This document shows, in pieces, positions 5,751 through 7,707 of a stretch of 7,707 nucleotides of DNA (positions within the stretch are counted from its first letter, which is position 1; the number at the start of each line of letters is the position of its first letter). Under the pieces are notes generated by a model. It worked only from the letters and a program-made list of their open reading frames with translations. It made no database searches and was not told the origin of the DNA. The position numbers and the translations under genes are program-made. The DNA comes from Deltaproteobacteria bacterium (GTDB lineage Bacteria > Desulfobacterota > DSM-4660 > Desulfatiglandales > HGW-15): assembly GCA_016929815.1 (NCBI GenBank), contig JAFGIC010000288.1:1-7707 (forward strand). Direction: 5' to 3'.

Positions 5751-7700
5751 TCAAAAGTTAAACCTGATTCCCACCTCCGTCCATCTGCCGGGGTTTCTGT
5801 AATCAACGGAGAGATAATGGTCGTCATCAAGGATGTTATGGACGGTCAGGAAAAGATTGGTGTCGATATTTTCAGATATTTCTATCCTTTTGCAGATATT
5901 AAAGTCCCAGATAAAGTCATCGTAATACGCCTGTACCGTGTTTTTCAGGTCCCAGTAACGATAACGGCCGGACAGATCGGCACGTAGGGATTCATTATCA
6001 TTATAGTTAAGCCCTGCATCTATGGAGTAGAGGTAAGATGTTCCTTCCACCATGTCGGGTTTTATATCGGTGTAGGTAAATTCGCCTGAGAGGGATATGT
6101 TGTGAAAGGGGATGGTTTCAGTCTCCAACTCAAATCCCCTGCGTGTGCTTTTTCCGGCGTTAACAGGAAGATCATTGTAGGTGGGAGGACCCGCGCCGTA
6201 AGGTTCAATAGTCAGTACGTCTTTTATAACATGATGAAACAGGCTGAGTTTTAGCCAGAGATAGGACAAAATACCCGATTCAATGCCTCCCTGATAGGAC
6301 CAGATCTTTTCACGCTCCAGTGAAGGGTTCGGAGACATGAACATTCCCCCGCCGGAGGTATATGCAAGTGGCGGAGTTGTAAAACCCCTGGATACCGATC
6401 CCCTGACTACCGTATCACTCCCAATCATGTATGTCGTACCCAGGCTCGGACTGATAAAACCACCGCTGATATCGTTATAATCATACCTTAATCCGGGTGT
6501 GATGGACCATTTGCCGATCCCCAGGCTTTCATTAGCATAAAACGCCCATTGTCTGATATCAGAGTCAAAGTTGAATTCGGCAGGGATGCCGGTAAGCTCC
6601 TGCATAAAGGGGCTGAAATTTATGGAATTGATCATGTCGCTGCTGTCATATTCCATACCGAATACTGATGTGCCGGATTTCTTTTCCCACACTATCTGAC
6701 TGCGCGCACCGTATGTCTTTTCCTTGCCGGAATTATTCTCAAGGTATGTTCCATCCATGATAAGGGGTTCCATTCCCAGGGTCTTCAAGTCAACAGAGAT
6801 CTTGTTCCTGATGTTATGAAGGGAAAATTTGAAATTTACATCCTCGGAGATTGATGCCTTTAAATAGGCTGTCGTGAAAAAGACAGATTCCTCCCCGGTG
6901 CTTGATGAATTACTGTCGGGAAAATCACCAAAGCCCATTTCAGGAGAGCTGTATCCTGCCGTTAAACCGAGATTGATTTTTTCAGAGGCATTCAGGTCAA
7001 GCTTGGAATAAAAATTTTTGTTATTGAAATATCTTGAGTTCGTCACTGATTTGACGAGTCCATCGGAACTCTGATCGCCTGCATAGAAGTAATACCCCAG
7101 AGCCCCTGCCTTGCCGGATATCTCCGCCCTGTAATCATGGCTGGCGGACTTGCCATAGGATGCGCTTAGGGTTACTGATGGCTTTTCAGATTCCCCAGCA
7201 TCTTTTGTTATGATATTTATTACCCCGCCAATGGACGATCCCCAGGCAGAGGATGCAGGTCCTTTAATTATCTCTATCCGCTCAACAGCCCCTAAAGGAA
7301 CTGTTAAGGTTTCAGCATTTCCTCCGGACAGCAGGTTCCAGGGTATTTCATCTACAAGTACAAGTACATGCCTGTCTTCTGAACCGTGAATGAAAATAAT
7401 GGAGGATGCGCCGAAGTCCTGGCTTGAACTGATAAAGACCCCGGGCACTTTAACAAGCGCTTCCGAAATCGTGTGTGCATTCATGGCCTCTATGTCCTCT
7501 GCCGTAATAACGGTTATATTTTCAGCGATCTGTGAGATCTTTTTCGGCGCCCTTGTGGATGATACTACAAGGTCCTTATCTTTGTAAAACATTTGAAGGA
7601 GCTGCATCTCTTCTTCCGATTGGGCACGGCATATTGAAGAGAAAATCAGAAGCATTAAGCAGCTACATAAGATTGTTGTTTTAGAAATGTGATTTTTCAT
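5751..7700 (-). CDS. TonB-dependent outer-membrane receptor (BtuB/siderophore-receptor type)
   Basis: This 649-aa beta-barrel receptor would import a scarce ligand (metal chelate, cobalamin or similar) powered by TonB-ExbBD. A signal peptide spans 1-26 (MKNHISKTTILC start, hydrophobic LMLLIF, cleavage likely after CRA). A TonB-box-like stretch DLVVSST lies at 43-49. The plug domain covers about 50-168, with ITVITAEDIEAMNAHTISEA (62-81), the motif VERIEIIKGPASSAWGSSIG (139-158) and GGVINIITK (158-166). The barrel fills the rest and ends in the aromatic VGIRFNF, as needed for BAM-dependent insertion. Length fits BtuB/FepA-like receptors. The ATG is followed directly by the signal peptide, so the start is secure, but only 7 upstream bases are visible and no promoter can be judged. 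It lies 83 bases upstream of the precursor peptide gene on the same strand. No ligand can be assigned from sequence. Confidence 0.93.
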   Translation of the reverse strand: MKNHISKTTILCSCLMLLIFSSICRAQSEEEMQLLQMFYKDKDLVVSSTRAPKKISQIAENITVITAEDIEAMNAHTISEALVKVPGVFISSSQDFGASSIIFIHGSEDRHVLVLVDEIPWNLLSGGNAETLTVPLGAVERIEIIKGPASSAWGSSIGGVINIITKDAGESEKPSVTLSASYGKSASHDYRAEISGKAGALGYYFYAGDQSSDGLVKSVTNSRYFNNKNFYSKLDLNASEKINLGLTAGYSSPEMGFGDFPDSNSSSTGEESVFFTTAYLKASISEDVNFKFSLHNIRNKISVDLKTLGMEPLIMDGTYLENNSGKEKTYGARSQIVWEKKSGTSVFGMEYDSSDMINSINFSPFMQELTGIPAEFNFDSDIRQWAFYANESLGIGKWSITPGLRYDYNDISGGFISPSLGTTYMIGSDTVVRGSVSRGFTTPPLAYTSGGGMFMSPNPSLEREKIWSYQGGIESGILSYLWLKLSLFHHVIKDVLTIEPYGAGPPTYNDLPVNAGKSTRRGFELETETIPFHNISLSGEFTYTDIKPDMVEGTSYLYSIDAGLNYNDNESLRADLSGRYRYWDLKNTVQAYYDDFIWDFNICKRIEISENIDTNLFLTVHNILDDDHYLSVDYRNPGRWTEVGIRFNF

Positions 7701-7707
7701 GATTTTC

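Noticed and set aside
5624..5830. A 68-aa minus-strand frame covering the space between the receptor and the peptide gene.
   Set aside because: It overlaps the receptor's C-terminal codons and the precursor gene in another frame, and has no family resemblance. The 46-aa frame has the ribosome binding site.

Overview
The window most resembles an anaerobic, sediment-type Gram-negative bacterium such as a Desulfobacterota (Geobacter-like) or Nitrospirota lineage. The reasons are a TonB-dependent outer-membrane receptor, a radical SAM/SPASM maturase resembling the 'geopeptide' maturases described from Geobacter-type genomes, a HigBA toxin-antitoxin locus and GGC-rich heptamer repeats. The taxonomic placement is an inference.

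Layout. Bases 1-160 are non-coding and carry a heptamer-repeat inverted repeat around an A/T-rich palindrome. Two ABC-2 permease genes (161-1294 and 1296-2417, + strand) follow, one base apart. They look like the membrane half of a YbhFSR/YhhJ-type exporter whose ATPase and membrane-fusion genes would lie off the left edge. Bases 2418-2894 hold no recognisable gene. On the minus strand lie an intact higA antitoxin (2895-3200) and, upstream of it, a broken higB toxin (3210-3433) with a 2-base frameshift and a missing N-terminus. The higB truncation point coincides with a fragment that looks like the 3' half of a tRNA-Arg(UCU).

Read from right to left, the minus strand carries a co-directional cluster: a TonB-dependent receptor (5751-7700), a 46-codon peptide gene not found by ordinary length cut-offs (5527-5667), a radical SAM/SPASM maturase (4185-5498) and a Smr-domain protein (3481-4188). 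The maturase and Smr genes overlap by ATGA. The peptide has a strong ribosome binding site, a Lys-rich leader-like N-terminus and a short C-terminus with adjacent cysteines. It is the natural substrate candidate for the maturase, so the pair is probably a geopeptide-class RiPP (ribosomally made, post-translationally modified peptide) locus. No chemical product can be read from the sequence, and no dedicated protease or exporter is visible on the same strand.

The end of the Smr gene is itself a copy of the heptamer repeat found at the left edge, so the last 14 or so residues of that protein appear to be repeat-derived. Together, the repeat, the tRNA fragment and the truncated toxin mark 3430-3530 as a rearrangement junction.
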